Assembly: GCA_964526665.1 (NCBI GenBank)
Contig: CAZGJL010000005.1
Coordinates: forward strand, 1-50,920
Source of the DNA: M50B91 sp964526665
Lineage (GTDB): Bacteria > Patescibacteriota > Gracilibacteria > UBA4473
DNA length: 50,920 bases
Direction of reading: 5' to 3'
Positions 7,226 to 15,314 of the stretch are shown here, in pieces (positions within the stretch are counted from its first letter, which is position 1; the number at the start of each line of letters is the position of its first letter). The notes under the pieces were generated by a model. That model did not search any database. It was not told where the DNA came from and saw only the letters and a list, made by a program, of their open reading frames with translations. The position numbers and the translations under genes were made by a program.

Positions 7226-8191
7226 ATGAAAAAAGAGATTACAGCACCATTTATTCCGAATGTTCGGGAGCTCAGGAAGAAGAAATCACGTATGGCAAGC
7301 GGTCATAGACTGTGTCCGGGGTGTGGGATTGGAAGTATTATGAATCAGGTCTTTGCTTCGGTGGATGCACCAGTAGTAATGGCAAATGCTACAGGATGTA
7401 GCGAGATTTGTTTCTCGCCCGTACCGTACGCAACTATGAAAACGCCATGGATTCATTCCTTGTTTGAAAACGCATCCAGTGTTATCTCTGGTGTGGAAAG
7501 TTGTTGGAAAAGTAAGAAAAAAAGAGGGCAACTGTCATCAGAACAGGAAAACATTAAATTTCTCGCTGTTGGTGGAGATGGAGCGACGTATGATATTGGA
7601 TTTCAGTGGTTGAGCGGGGCGCTTGAGCGTGGACATAATTTTGTCTACGTGTGCTTTGACAACGAAGGATATATGAATACGGGATATCAGAGAAGTAGTG
7701 CTGTTCCAAAAGGGTTCGATACGCACACATCTCCAGATGGAAAAGCAGTGCATGGGAAAATGCAACACCGTAAGAATTTGACCAAAATTTTAGCGAATCA
7801 TGACGTTCCATACGTGGCTCAGGCGAGCCCACACAATTACACAGATTTGATGCGAAAAGTAAACAAGGGCTTTGAAATAGATGGTCCAGCAGTAATCATG
7901 GCGTACAGTCCATGTCCTACAAATTGGAAACATGCACCAGAAGACGGACTAGATGTAGCTCGTTTGGCAACAGAATCAGGCCTCTGGCCGTTGTATGAAG
8001 TAGAAGACGGTAAGTGGAAGATTAATTCTCCTGCGGCGCGTGAGGGGGCTCTGGAAGAGTTCCTCGGTATGCAAAAGCGAACGAAGAACCTCCTTCGAGA
8101 GGATCATGCTTCAGATTTAGGCGACTTAAAGGAACAAATCGCTAAAGATTGGGATTATTTGCAAAAAATGCAGGTGGCCTTTGGGATGTAA
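7226..8191 (+). CDS. porB: pyruvate/2-oxoacid:ferredoxin oxidoreductase, beta subunit
   Basis: PorB carries thiamine diphosphate and one 4Fe-4S cluster in the enzyme that oxidises pyruvate to acetyl-CoA and reduces ferredoxin. Visible are CPGCG (C30, C33), ATGCSE (C58) and a late SPC (C230), the four cluster ligands; and the thiamine diphosphate region GGDGATYDIGFQ (117-128) with DNEGYMNTGYQRSS (145-158). At 321 residues it is full length. The ATG at 7226 is chosen because TAGACT (7213-7218) ends 7 nt before it; another ATG lies 3 nt upstream. No alpha, gamma or delta subunit gene is adjacent, which is unusual since these are normally clustered. Confidence 0.93.
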   Translation: MKKEITAPFIPNVRELRKKKSRMASGHRLCPGCGIGSIMNQVFASVDAPVVMANATGCSEICFSPVPYATMKTPWIHSLFENASSVISGVESCWKSKKKRGQLSSEQENIKFLAVGGDGATYDIGFQWLSGALERGHNFVYVCFDNEGYMNTGYQRSSAVPKGFDTHTSPDGKAVHGKMQHRKNLTKILANHDVPYVAQASPHNYTDLMRKVNKGFEIDGPAVIMAYSPCPTNWKHAPEDGLDVARLATESGLWPLYEVEDGKWKINSPAAREGALEEFLGMQKRTKNLLREDHASDLGDLKEQIAKDWDYLQKMQVAFGM

Positions 8192-8199
8192 TTTTAATT

Positions 8200-8667
8200 T
8201 TATTCTAATTCTAATAATTTTTTTCCAGAAAGCATCTTTTGCAGATTTTTATGAGAGATAGTGTCGTAATTTGAAAGGGAAGGATATTCAGAATCCACAA
8301 TGATTTCAATTTTTTTGGCGATTTTCCCAATTTCAATAACAATATCGCGTCCTTTCTCAATTAACGTTTCAGTTTTTATATCATTGTTCTTGGCAATTTC
8401 ATTTTTTATCCAGTGTACAATATGAGACATAAGTTTTGTATAGTGACAGTAAATAGCGGCTTCTCCCAGCTTCCAGGTATCAAACTCTTTACCATCATAT
8501 AGATTTACAGGATGGATAAATCTAAGTTTTTTAAATACGTGAAATCCTTTTTCATCAAGATTTTCTATAAGGATTTGGATTTCTTCATCACTAAATTTGC
8601 CAAAATTATTTTCTTCTTTTTTAACATCTTCAATCGTAAGTGGTAGTAGAGAGGGTGTTTTGATCAT
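8200..8667 (-). CDS. unknown protein (155 aa)
   Basis: I do not recognise it. It is soluble and probably helical, rich in Lys, Glu and Ile, with no signal peptide. The central part reads like a four-helix bundle (GEAAIYCHYTKLMSHIVHW, then a charged helix with ETLIEKGRDIVIEIGKIAKKI). It converges with porB (8-bp gap) and lies downstream of xerC on the same strand, but has its own promoter. The ATG at 8667 is the first in the frame. Confidence 0.65.
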   Translation of the reverse strand: MIKTPSLLPLTIEDVKKEENNFGKFSDEEIQILIENLDEKGFHVFKKLRFIHPVNLYDGKEFDTWKLGEAAIYCHYTKLMSHIVHWIKNEIAKNNDIKTETLIEKGRDIVIEIGKIAKKIEIIVDSEYPSLSNYDTISHKNLQKMLSGKKLLELE

Positions 8668-8696
8668 AAAAAACGAACGAACATTAAATCGATTGT

Positions 8697-8725
8697 TTTT
8701 TAGTCTGATTATGAGATTTTGTCAA
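8697..8725 (-). promoter_or_regulatory. promoter of the 155-aa gene
   Basis: Minus strand TTGACA (8720-8725), 17 bp, TAAAAA (8697-8702). A later TTTAAT is an alternative -10. Leader about 10-23 nt, no Shine-Dalgarno sequence. Confidence 0.5.
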
Positions 8726-8729
8726 TGAG

Positions 8730-9653
8730 CTACTCCAAAAACTTATTATGCGTTTTTTTCAAATCCGCATTTACGACATGCGTATAGATTTGCGTGGTTG
8801 CAATATTTGAATGTCCGAGCATTTCTTGCACTGAACGGAGCTCGGCTCCATTTCGGAGTAAAGTCGTCGCAAAGGTGTGTCGCAAAACATGAGGCGTTAC
8901 TGGACGTGTGATTCCTGCAAGAATCCCTCGTTTTCTCACCATGATTTCAATAGAAGTCCGGGAAAGTCGGCGATTTTCTCCACTCAAATCATCCTCTCCT
9001 TGTGCTCCACGCGTATTTAAAAACAAAGGTTTGAAAACATCAGTTCGCGTATCGAGATATTGTTCCACCGCTTCAACGGCCTTTTCTGTGATGAATACAA
9101 CACGAACTTTTTTCCCTTTCCCCACAATGGAAAACTCTTTGAGCTTCAAATTTACATTCTCAATATTTAAATCTTTTAATTCACTAACACGTAATCCAGT
9201 AGAGTATAGAAGCTCAATAATAGCGCGATTTCGAAGATTTATTTGCGGATTTTTACTGTTGTCCGTTTCACGGAGTCGTTCCAATTCTTCTTGCGTAATT
9301 CCCGCGACGTCTCGGGGGTCATTTTTCACCAACTCGATTTTCTCTGGTGATAATAAATTTTTCCCCAAATCACGACGATGACAGAATTTCAAAAAAGTCC
9401 GTATCGGAATGAGATAAATATTTTGTGTTGATCGAGAAATTCGTTTTCCTGAGCGAATTGATTTTTTTTCAAAAATTTTATCACGATAATCATCGATTTT
9501 TTCGAGTGTTATTTGTTCCAGATCAATATTTTCTCCAACCGTTTCCATAAGTAAATCCAATGCACGCGAGTAATTACGAATAGTGTTCTCACTGGCATTT
9601 TTTACCTGTTCGAGATTTTGTAAGTACCGTTGTACGGCATTTTGGAGAATCAT
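8730..9653 (-). CDS. xerC: tyrosine recombinase, XerC/XerD type
   Basis: Xer recombinases resolve chromosome dimers at dif sites. The 307-residue protein has the N-terminal SAM-like core-binding domain (about 1-110) and the catalytic domain with R155 (STGLRVSEL), a beta-hairpin Lys (about 179-182), HVLRH (H255, R258), LGHSNI (H281) and the nucleophile Tyr290 (TQIYTHV). The full catalytic set and usual length suggest a housekeeping Xer rather than a phage integrase, although a single-recombinase (XerH/XerA-like) role or an integron-like role is possible. Its ATG overlaps the TGA of fbp (ATGA), so the two are translationally coupled, an odd functional pairing. Confidence 0.88.
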   Translation of the reverse strand: MILQNAVQRYLQNLEQVKNASENTIRNYSRALDLLMETVGENIDLEQITLEKIDDYRDKIFEKKSIRSGKRISRSTQNIYLIPIRTFLKFCHRRDLGKNLLSPEKIELVKNDPRDVAGITQEELERLRETDNSKNPQINLRNRAIIELLYSTGLRVSELKDLNIENVNLKLKEFSIVGKGKKVRVVFITEKAVEAVEQYLDTRTDVFKPLFLNTRGAQGEDDLSGENRRLSRTSIEIMVRKRGILAGITRPVTPHVLRHTFATTLLRNGAELRSVQEMLGHSNIATTQIYTHVVNADLKKTHNKFLE

Positions 9654-10564
9654 TTTAATGCTTCTACTGCATTTTTTACATCCGCTGGTGATCCAATAAA
9701 AATAGTAGTACGTTCGTGTTGTTCTTTTATTTCTAGATCGAGAATATTTGTTCCGTGTGCATCGAGGGCGATTCCGCCAGCTTCTTCAAAAATCATAGCA
9801 AAGGGAGCGCATTCAAACGCCAAACGAAGCTTTCCATTTGGATGTGTTTCACATCCTGGATATGTAAATATTCCTTCTCCTTTTTTCAATATATGATGTA
9901 GGTCTGGCACCATTCCTCCTGAGTATCGAAGAGTGCGTTTCTCTGCAATATATTTCTCTACAAGAGTTAGATATTTAGGGTTTATGGCCGTTGCGCGGAG
10001 GTTTCCTGGGGCGAAGTATTTGGACGTATCTTTGAGTTCCAATTCTTTTTGTGTGAGCATGAATTCTCCCACATCGTTCATTTCAAAAATAAATACACCT
10101 TTTCCTTTTAATGCCACAATGAGTTCTACTCGTGGTCCATAAATAGCGTAAGCTGAAGCAACAAGTTCACGTCCTTTTTTTCCGACTAATTCACATCCTT
10201 CCCAAATTCCAAAGATAGAACCAATCGTTAGGTTTGCGTCTACGAGTGAACTTCCATCGAGTGGGTCGTAGGCAACGGTGTATTTTCCACGCGGAGCAGG
10301 GAATCGTACTAAACCATCTTGTTCTTCACTGGCACAACAGGAAACGAGCTCAGATTGTTCGAGTTGTTCCATCATAATTTTGTCTGACAAAACATCGAGG
10401 GCGAGTTGTTCTTCTCCAGATGAATTTTCCGTGCTAGCGACACCCGTGTTTCCGGCACGAAGGGAGAAGTTTATGTATTTCACTCCACGCGCGATGTGAT
10501 ACAAAATAGAACGAACATCAGAAGGCGTGTTTTGTTCGCGAAGAGTGTGATTATATGAGTACAT
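9650..10564 (-). CDS. fbp: fructose-1,6-bisphosphatase class I
   Basis: Hydrolyses fructose 1,6-bisphosphate to fructose 6-phosphate in gluconeogenesis and sugar-phosphate supply. Motifs of class I enzymes are clear: the ASEEQD metal site (about 78-83), YDPLDGSS (99-106), the RYSGGMVPDLHHIL substrate-binding segment and the KLRLAFECAPFA motif. At 304 residues it is slightly shorter than the E. coli enzyme (332). The leader is about 20-30 nt without a Shine-Dalgarno sequence. A 4-bp ATGA overlap couples it to xerC. In this genome type it probably feeds surface-polysaccharide precursors together with the phosphohexomutase at 43.9 kb. Confidence 0.95.
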   Translation of the reverse strand: MYSYNHTLREQNTPSDVRSILYHIARGVKYINFSLRAGNTGVASTENSSGEEQLALDVLSDKIMMEQLEQSELVSCCASEEQDGLVRFPAPRGKYTVAYDPLDGSSLVDANLTIGSIFGIWEGCELVGKKGRELVASAYAIYGPRVELIVALKGKGVFIFEMNDVGEFMLTQKELELKDTSKYFAPGNLRATAINPKYLTLVEKYIAEKRTLRYSGGMVPDLHHILKKGEGIFTYPGCETHPNGKLRLAFECAPFAMIFEEAGGIALDAHGTNILDLEIKEQHERTTIFIGSPADVKNAVEALK

Positions 10565-10601
10565 AGTGTGTGGGGGAAATCCAAGTAAATAGTATCACTT
10601 T

Positions 10602-11165
10602 TTATTCGCTACGAAAAGACTGACTTGTTTCTGCCTCGGGAAGAGAGCCTTGTAACATTTCGGGAGAAGACGACATTTTAATTTTTTCAGCAAGAATCGG
10701 AATCGAAACAAAGATTCCATTTGTTTTCATTTCCAAGATTTGGCGACGATGAATAATTCGTGTTTGTTGCCAAATAAACCAACCAGAGATAGTTTCGAGG
10801 GAAAGAAGAGAAGGGGACAATGTATCAAAAGAGAAATTATTACAGGTTCCTATTTTCTTGAGAGATTCAGCTTTTTCAAAAACAGGAGCATTGATAATAG
10901 AAACTTCTTGTTGAAGCACTTTCTTTAAAAGGGGAAATTCTTCCGGGAGAATAAGATCAGTGAGGGATTCGATAAAGATTTCAGCACGAGTCCATCGATT
11001 AATTTCACTTACAGCTAAAAGCTTCATGCCATCAGCACTATTTACCCAGAGAGCGGGAATATTTCCAGTATGTGGATTTACTACCAGGTCACGAACTCTT
11101 CCAAGTGGAGCACCAGCATGATCCATGACCCAACTTCCACGAACTTGTTTCCATGTCATCAACAT
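10602..11165 (-). CDS. PRC-barrel domain protein
   Basis: The N-terminal 70 residues fit a PRC barrel: the VRGSWVMDHAGAPLGRVRDL segment followed by VNPHTGNIPALWV matches the G-x-x-(V/I)-x-x-x-x-G-x-x-(I/L)-G-x-V-x-D pattern. A second, weaker copy follows at about residues 95-150. The tail is polar and Ser-rich. PRC-barrel proteins bind partners in photosynthesis, RNA processing (RimM) and cell division; no role can be assigned here. ATG at 11165 overlaps the end of pth; a second ATG at 11159 shares one base with the pth stop (TGATG), and either would give coupled translation. No signal peptide. Confidence 0.7.
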   Translation of the reverse strand: MLMTWKQVRGSWVMDHAGAPLGRVRDLVVNPHTGNIPALWVNSADGMKLLAVSEINRWTRAEIFIESLTDLILPEEFPLLKKVLQQEVSIINAPVFEKAESLKKIGTCNNFSFDTLSPSLLSLETISGWFIWQQTRIIHRRQILEMKTNGIFVSIPILAEKIKMSSSPEMLQGSLPEAETSQSFRSE

Positions 11166-11695
11166 TTCGTTTGTTCAAGAAACGCATGAATTGCTTCTTC
11201 AATAATTTTTGATAGTTGAGCCCGTTCTTCTTTAGAAAATTTTCCTAATACGAATTTGTCGGTTGGAAGTTTTTCAAGTAATTCATTTTTAATTCCCAGT
11301 TTCAAACGAGGAAATTCAGGTGTACCAAGAGCCGATATAATAGATTTAATACCATTATGTCCACCACTCCCACCATTTTGTTTTATACGGATTTTCCCAA
11401 AAAGAAGATCTACATCATCGTGCAAAATCCATACATTTTTTGCAGGTATTTTATAGAAATGTGCCGCAGCACCAGAGGATTTCCCAGATATATTCATAAA
11501 GGTGTTTGGCTTAAGTAAGAGGGTTTTTTCACCATTAATTTTCCCGGTACAAATTTGTCCAAAAAACTTTTTTTCCTCTTTCCAGGCAGAGAATCCATAC
11601 TCTTTCGCTAATTGATCAACAGTCAAAAATCCAAAATTATGGCGAGTATTTTCATATTTCTGACCAATATTTCCGAGCCCAACAATAAGTTGCAT
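11159..11695 (-). CDS. pth: peptidyl-tRNA hydrolase
   Basis: Releases tRNA from peptidyl-tRNAs dropped by ribosomes. The 178-residue product has the family markers: LIVGLGNIGQKYENTRHNFGF (Asn and His of the active site), LKPNTFMNISGKS, the WILHDDVDLLFGKIRIK segment with the catalytic Asp, and GGSGGHNGIKSI. The frame extends 45 codons upstream, but the ATG at 11695 is right: it begins the MQLIVGLGN strand and TACAAT (11703-11708) ends 7 nt before it. Confidence 0.97.
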   Translation of the reverse strand: MQLIVGLGNIGQKYENTRHNFGFLTVDQLAKEYGFSAWKEEKKFFGQICTGKINGEKTLLLKPNTFMNISGKSSGAAAHFYKIPAKNVWILHDDVDLLFGKIRIKQNGGSGGHNGIKSIISALGTPEFPRLKLGIKNELLEKLPTDKFVLGKFSKEERAQLSKIIEEAIHAFLEQTKC

Positions 11696-11702
11696 CGGTG
11701 AG

Positions 11703-11732
11703 ATTGTACTTTTTTCTTCAGAAAAATAAAAT
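11703..11732. promoter_or_regulatory. overlapping divergent promoters of pth and the FtsB-like gene
   Basis: On the minus strand TACAAT (11703-11708) ends 7 nt before the pth ATG. On the plus strand TTGTAC (11704-11709), 17 bp, TAAAAT (11727-11732) ends 7 nt before the ATG at 11740. The plus -35 and minus -10 share five bases, so the two polymerases would compete for the same site. Confidence 0.65.
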
Positions 11733-11739
11733 GCGATTG

Positions 11740-12141
11740 ATGAGACAACAAAATGTGTATAATTCTCGTAATATATTTCTTCTTGTAGGGGTATTTTGTG
11801 CGGTAGGATTTTTGTTATACAGCCTGGCAAACTTTCTTCATGAAAGCCAAAAAATTAATCATGAGATTGATAAAATTCGAGCACAAAACACAGTGGCACG
11901 AGAGGAATTGCGTGAAAAAGAGCAACAATTGAAGTACTTAGAAACTTCACAGCGAGTGGATAAAGAAGCAAAAATGCAGATGAGTAAAAAATTACCAGGA
12001 GAGGAGGTCTTGGTATTTGTAAAAGATAAAAGTATTCAGGAGGCTATATTGGGAGCCGCACAGTTAGCATTACCTCAGCCATTACAACGAACTCCACTAG
12101 AGCAGTGGAAATGGATATTTTTTGATCGATTTGAGGAATAA
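11740..12141 (+). CDS. FtsB/DivIC-like septum formation initiator
   Basis: The 133-residue protein has a short cytoplasmic start, one membrane helix (about 11-30, LLVGVFCAVGFLLYSLANFL), a coiled coil (about 33-70) and a DKEAKMQMSKKLPGEEV segment, the arrangement of FtsB and DivIC, where an acidic or polar region after the coil ends in a (Y/L)-x-x-P-G-E motif. Such proteins join FtsL and FtsQ (DivIB) in the divisome and activate septal peptidoglycan synthesis. ATG 11740 is chosen from the leaderless promoter; ATG 11731 would add three residues. It diverges from pth. Confidence 0.75.
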   Translation: MRQQNVYNSRNIFLLVGVFCAVGFLLYSLANFLHESQKINHEIDKIRAQNTVAREELREKEQQLKYLETSQRVDKEAKMQMSKKLPGEEVLVFVKDKSIQEAILGAAQLALPQPLQRTPLEQWKWIFFDRFEE

Positions 12142-12249
12142 TATTTCCTTTGCGGAAATCTAGTTTTTGTGAATTATTTTTTCCGTTCTTTTTGTTCTGC
12201 ACAAAAGGACCATCTGCCTTCGCTGAAGCTATGGCGAGACAAGAAAAAG

Positions 12250-12352
12250 CTCGTTGCGGTGTTCGTTTGCAAACGAAATATTCTCATTCATTAAACCGCC
12301 TTTGGCGGCTTGAGCATTCATTTTGAATAATCGTTTATTGCTGCGCTCACAA
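12250..12352. repeat. dispersed hairpin repeat, copy 1
   Basis: About 103 bp that match 50735-50837 at roughly 88% by eye. It contains the palindrome TTCGTTTGCAAACGAA (about 12262-12277) and the hairpin ACCGCC-TTT-GGCGG (about 12295-12309). No open reading frame spans it. The rest of this 280-bp interval (12142-12423) holds only the terminator at its right end. Confidence 0.8.
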
Positions 12353-12372
12353 GTCCAACAGTACTTGAGTTC

Positions 12373-12396
12373 TAAAAAAAACCTCGCATTGCGAGG
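12373..12396 (-). terminator. terminator of the ribosomal operon
   Basis: Minus strand: stem CCTCGC-AAT-GCGAGG followed by eight T, 27 nt after the rpsI stop codon. Confidence 0.9.
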
Positions 12397-12423
12397 CTTT
12401 TGTAATTTTGTACGCAGGTGTTC

Positions 12424-12828
12424 TTAACGTTTTGAGAACTGAGAAGCTCGACGAGCTTTCTTTAGTCCTGGTTTTTTACGTTCTTTTACACGTGGATCAC
12501 GAGTAAGAAACCCTTCTTCTTTTAATTGCGGTCGTGTTTCAGCTTGTTTTTTGATCAATGTGCGAGCTACTCCAAGACGGGCAGCTTCAGCTTGTGCAAC
12601 TTTGCCTCCACCAGAAGTACGGATAACAAGGTCAAAGTCTTTTTTCATTCCCAATACAGCAAGAGGCTCAACAACTGTTTTTAACATTTCTTCAGAATCT
12701 GCCCATTCACGAACAGCTTTGTTATTTACAATTACATCACCAGATCCTTCTGGGAAAAGTTTTACCGTAGCACGTGCCGTTTTGCGGCGACCCACTGCGT
12801 AGAAATATGCTCGATTGTCGTTTGCCAT
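12424..12828 (-). CDS. rpsI: 30S ribosomal protein uS9
   Basis: 134 residues with the uS9 markers: YAVGRRKTARATVKLFPEGSG at the start, a VNNKAVREW segment, GGGKVAQAEAARLGVARTL, a DPRVKERKKPGLKKARRA stretch and the conserved basic tail ending FSKR, which reaches the ribosomal P site. Last gene of the operon; 12 nt separate it from rplM and no Shine-Dalgarno sequence precedes it. Confidence 0.98.
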   Translation of the reverse strand: MANDNRAYFYAVGRRKTARATVKLFPEGSGDVIVNNKAVREWADSEEMLKTVVEPLAVLGMKKDFDLVIRTSGGGKVAQAEAARLGVARTLIKKQAETRPQLKEEGFLTRDPRVKERKKPGLKKARRASQFSKR

Positions 12829-12840
12829 TTTGGGGAAAGA

Positions 12841-13272
12841 TTAAAGTTCAAGGGGTTTTGCTTGTTGTGCCGTGTATGGGTTTTCATTCCCAATTACGAG
12901 TAATAGTCTCTTCATTTGCCCTGCACGAAGACGTGTTTTCGGTAACATTCCTCCTACAGCGTCTTCCAAAATACGTTTTGGTGTTTTTTCACGAACATCA
13001 CCCAATGATTGAGTTTTCAAGTTTCCGAGAACTCCGGAGTGTCGATAGTATTTTTTATCTTCTTCTTTTTTACCAGTTACAGCTACTTTTTCTGCGTTCA
13101 AAACGACAACATAGTCACCTCCATCAACATGAGGAGTGAAGTCTACACGATGTTTCCCGCGAAGAGTATTTGCGATAGCAACCGCCATCTGCCCAAGGGT
13201 TTTCCCTTCAGCATCTACGATCCACCATTGGCGATCAGTATTTTGTACGTTTTGTCGGAGCGTCGTTTTCAT
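12841..13272 (-). CDS. rplM: 50S ribosomal protein uL13
   Basis: 143 residues, matching the usual 142. Features: RQWWIVDAEGKTLGQMA, the RGKHRVDFTPHVDGGDYVVVLNAEKV core, YRHSGVLGNLK and the MLPKTRLRAGQMKRL segment. The ATG overlaps the rplQ stop codon (ATGA). The rplM-rpsI pair is attached to the alpha operon, an arrangement found in many bacteria. Confidence 0.98.
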   Translation of the reverse strand: MKTTLRQNVQNTDRQWWIVDAEGKTLGQMAVAIANTLRGKHRVDFTPHVDGGDYVVVLNAEKVAVTGKKEEDKKYYRHSGVLGNLKTQSLGDVREKTPKRILEDAVGGMLPKTRLRAGQMKRLLLVIGNENPYTAQQAKPLEL

Positions 13273-13637
13273 TTTTCAGAGATGAGGTCAACTTGCATAA
13301 TTAATGCGGAATCACCATCACGTACTCCAATACGAGTAACACGAGTGAAACCAGATGTTTTTTGTGATTGTTTTGCAAATTCAATGGCTGAACGTTGTGA
13401 TGGTTCTGTAAACAAAACCTGTTTTACGTCACGAATTGCATTAAATTCTTCATTTTTTGTGAGAGAACGTTTAATCAAAGTGATTAATTTCTCTGCTTCT
13501 GCCTGCAATGCTTTCGCTCTAGCATTTGTTGTTTTTACTGATCCTTCCAAGAACAAGGAGGTCATCAAGTTTCGCAACATAGCTTTTCGCTGATCTGCGG
13601 GTCTATTTAACGGAGCCTTTCCACTTCGGTGTCTCAT
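13269..13637 (-). CDS. rplQ: 50S ribosomal protein bL17
   Basis: 122 residues beginning MRHRSGKAPLNRPADQRKAM, the hallmark of bL17, followed by the TTNARAKALQAEAEKLIT helix and the closing GFTRVTRIGVRDGDSA segment. Its start overlaps the rpoA stop (ATGA) and its stop overlaps the rplM start. Confidence 0.97.
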   Translation of the reverse strand: MRHRSGKAPLNRPADQRKAMLRNLMTSLFLEGSVKTTNARAKALQAEAEKLITLIKRSLTKNEEFNAIRDVKQVLFTEPSQRSAIEFAKQSQKTSGFTRVTRIGVRDGDSALIMQVDLISEK

Positions 13638-14647
13638 TTTTCAGTATCAATAGTAAGGGGTGGTAACTCTAATGTCGTAACATAACCACGATCAATTAAC
13701 ACTTGGTCGAGCTCAGTTTTTGCTTTTTGTCCAAATCCACGCAATTGAACCAATTGATTGTTTGGCGTTGCGAGTAACTGTTCAACAGAAGTAATTCCTC
13801 CGTTTACAAGAGCATTGAGTGTTCGCTGTGACAACCCGAGGATGTCAATTGGTGTAAAGGCAATTTCTTGAGCCTCCGTAGCAGCAGCTGCCGCACTCTC
13901 TCTTCGTTTTTTCAATTCATCAAATGTTGTCGTGAATTCAGCATCAGTATATGCATCTTCAGTGTTAAATAATTGGAAATAGTTTTCCAACATTCCTGCT
14001 GACAACTTTATAGCATGATCAGGATCGATGGTTCCATCCGTATCAACAGTGAGAGTCAAGAGATCAAGATTTATTTGCTCTCCAACTCGAGCTGGTGATA
14101 TGTCATAATTTACTCGTGTTACGGGCGAAAAGTTTGCATCCAGTAAAATAACAGAAGCATCTTCTTCTGTGGCAGAGTCTACATTAGTTACCATTTGGTA
14201 TCCGACTCCTTTTTCAACACGAAGTGTTAGTTTTTTCTTTGTGCTTGCTCCATCACATGTTGCAATGGGTTGAGATGGATCAAGTATTTCAATGTCTGAT
14301 GACACTTTTAAGTCAGCAGCCGTGATCATTCCTGATTTTTTAAGAGCGACAGTGATTTCTTCACTTCCTTTTGAATGTTTTTTCAGTCGTAACTGTCGAA
14401 CATTTAATCCAATATCGAAAACAGACTCTTTGATTCCTTCAATAGTTGTGTACTCATGTGTAATACCATCGATTTTCATGGCAGTTACAGCACAACCGGG
14501 TAAACTTGATAATAATACTCGACGAAGAGCATTTCCCAACGTAACTCCAAATCCGGAAGGCAATGGTGTCACAACCAATGTGGCAGTGTCATTGTCCCGC
14601 GTGATTTTTAACTGCGGTGCGCCGATCTCATCGTGGAGAATGTGCAT
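13634..14647 (-). CDS. rpoA: RNA polymerase alpha subunit
   Basis: The 337-residue product has the N-terminal assembly domain (LPSGFGVTLGNALRRVLLSS, then AVTAMKIDGITHEYTTIEGIKE), the insert domain, a linker rich in Ala and Glu (about 245-265), and a C-terminal domain with LSQRTLNALVNGGITSVEQLL and RGFGQKAKTELDQVL, the two helix-hairpin-helix segments that touch UP-element DNA. The frame runs 20 codons upstream, but the ATG at 14647 starts the conserved MHILHDE segment; no Shine-Dalgarno sequence is visible. The alpha C-terminal domain here makes AT-rich UP elements possible at the promoters described in this window. Confidence 0.98.
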   Translation of the reverse strand: MHILHDEIGAPQLKITRDNDTATLVVTPLPSGFGVTLGNALRRVLLSSLPGCAVTAMKIDGITHEYTTIEGIKESVFDIGLNVRQLRLKKHSKGSEEITVALKKSGMITAADLKVSSDIEILDPSQPIATCDGASTKKKLTLRVEKGVGYQMVTNVDSATEEDASVILLDANFSPVTRVNYDISPARVGEQINLDLLTLTVDTDGTIDPDHAIKLSAGMLENYFQLFNTEDAYTDAEFTTTFDELKKRRESAAAAATEAQEIAFTPIDILGLSQRTLNALVNGGITSVEQLLATPNNQLVQLRGFGQKAKTELDQVLIDRGYVTTLELPPLTIDTEK

Positions 14648-14687
14648 GAAGAAAGGGGTAAGAAAAAGAAAAAGTGTGTATGTATTT

Positions 14688-15302
14688 TTATCGTGAGTAG
14701 AACTCAACGATCATTTGTGATTCAACAGCCTGCTCAAAATGTTGAGCAGCAGGAAGGTCAACAATCTCAACCTGCAATTTTTTTGCATCTACTTTCAACC
14801 ATGTTGGAGTATCTACATTAGAAAGTTCTTCTAGATTTTTCTTAAAAACAGGAGAGGTTTTTGATTTTGAACGAATTTCGATTACATCTCCTACACGAAT
14901 CTGAACAGATGGAATATCAATACGACGTCCATTGAGCATAAATAATCCGTGTGAAACGAACTGACGAGACTGCATTCGAGTCATTGCGAATCCAGAACGA
15001 TATAAAACATTATCGAGTCGACGTTCAAGCAATTGCAATAGATTTGATCCTGCAACACCGCTCATTGCTGATGCGCGATCAAATGTACGACGGAATTGTT
15101 TTTCAGAAAGCCCAAACATTCGTTTTGCTTTTTGTTTCTCACGAAGTTGCTTTGCATACTCCGTCATTTTACCAAGACGTTTTCCTCCGTGAATCCCAGG
15201 GATTCCAGGACGACGTCCCATTATTTTTTGATATTTTTCCGATCCGAAGAGGTTAATACCTTCTCGACGACATAAACGTGCTTTTGGCCCAGTGTATTTC
15301 AT
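14688..15302 (-). CDS. rpsD: 30S ribosomal protein uS4
   Basis: 204 residues: YTGPKARLCRREGINLFGS at the N terminus (no zinc-binding Cys cluster, so the zinc-free type), GKMTEYAKQLREKQKAKRMFGL, the S4 RNA-binding domain with LLERRLDNVLYRSGFA and RQFVSHGLFMLNGRRIDIPS. uS4 nucleates 30S assembly and often represses its own operon. 13 nt follow the rpsK stop. Confidence 0.98.
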   Translation of the reverse strand: MKYTGPKARLCRREGINLFGSEKYQKIMGRRPGIPGIHGGKRLGKMTEYAKQLREKQKAKRMFGLSEKQFRRTFDRASAMSGVAGSNLLQLLERRLDNVLYRSGFAMTRMQSRQFVSHGLFMLNGRRIDIPSVQIRVGDVIEIRSKSKTSPVFKKNLEELSNVDTPTWLKVDAKKLQVEIVDLPAAQHFEQAVESQMIVEFYSR

Positions 15303-15314
15303 TCAATAGTGAAT

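Noticed and set aside
9650..9653. Frameshift between fbp and xerC
   Set aside because: The 4-bp ATGA overlap is a normal coupled arrangement; both proteins are complete.
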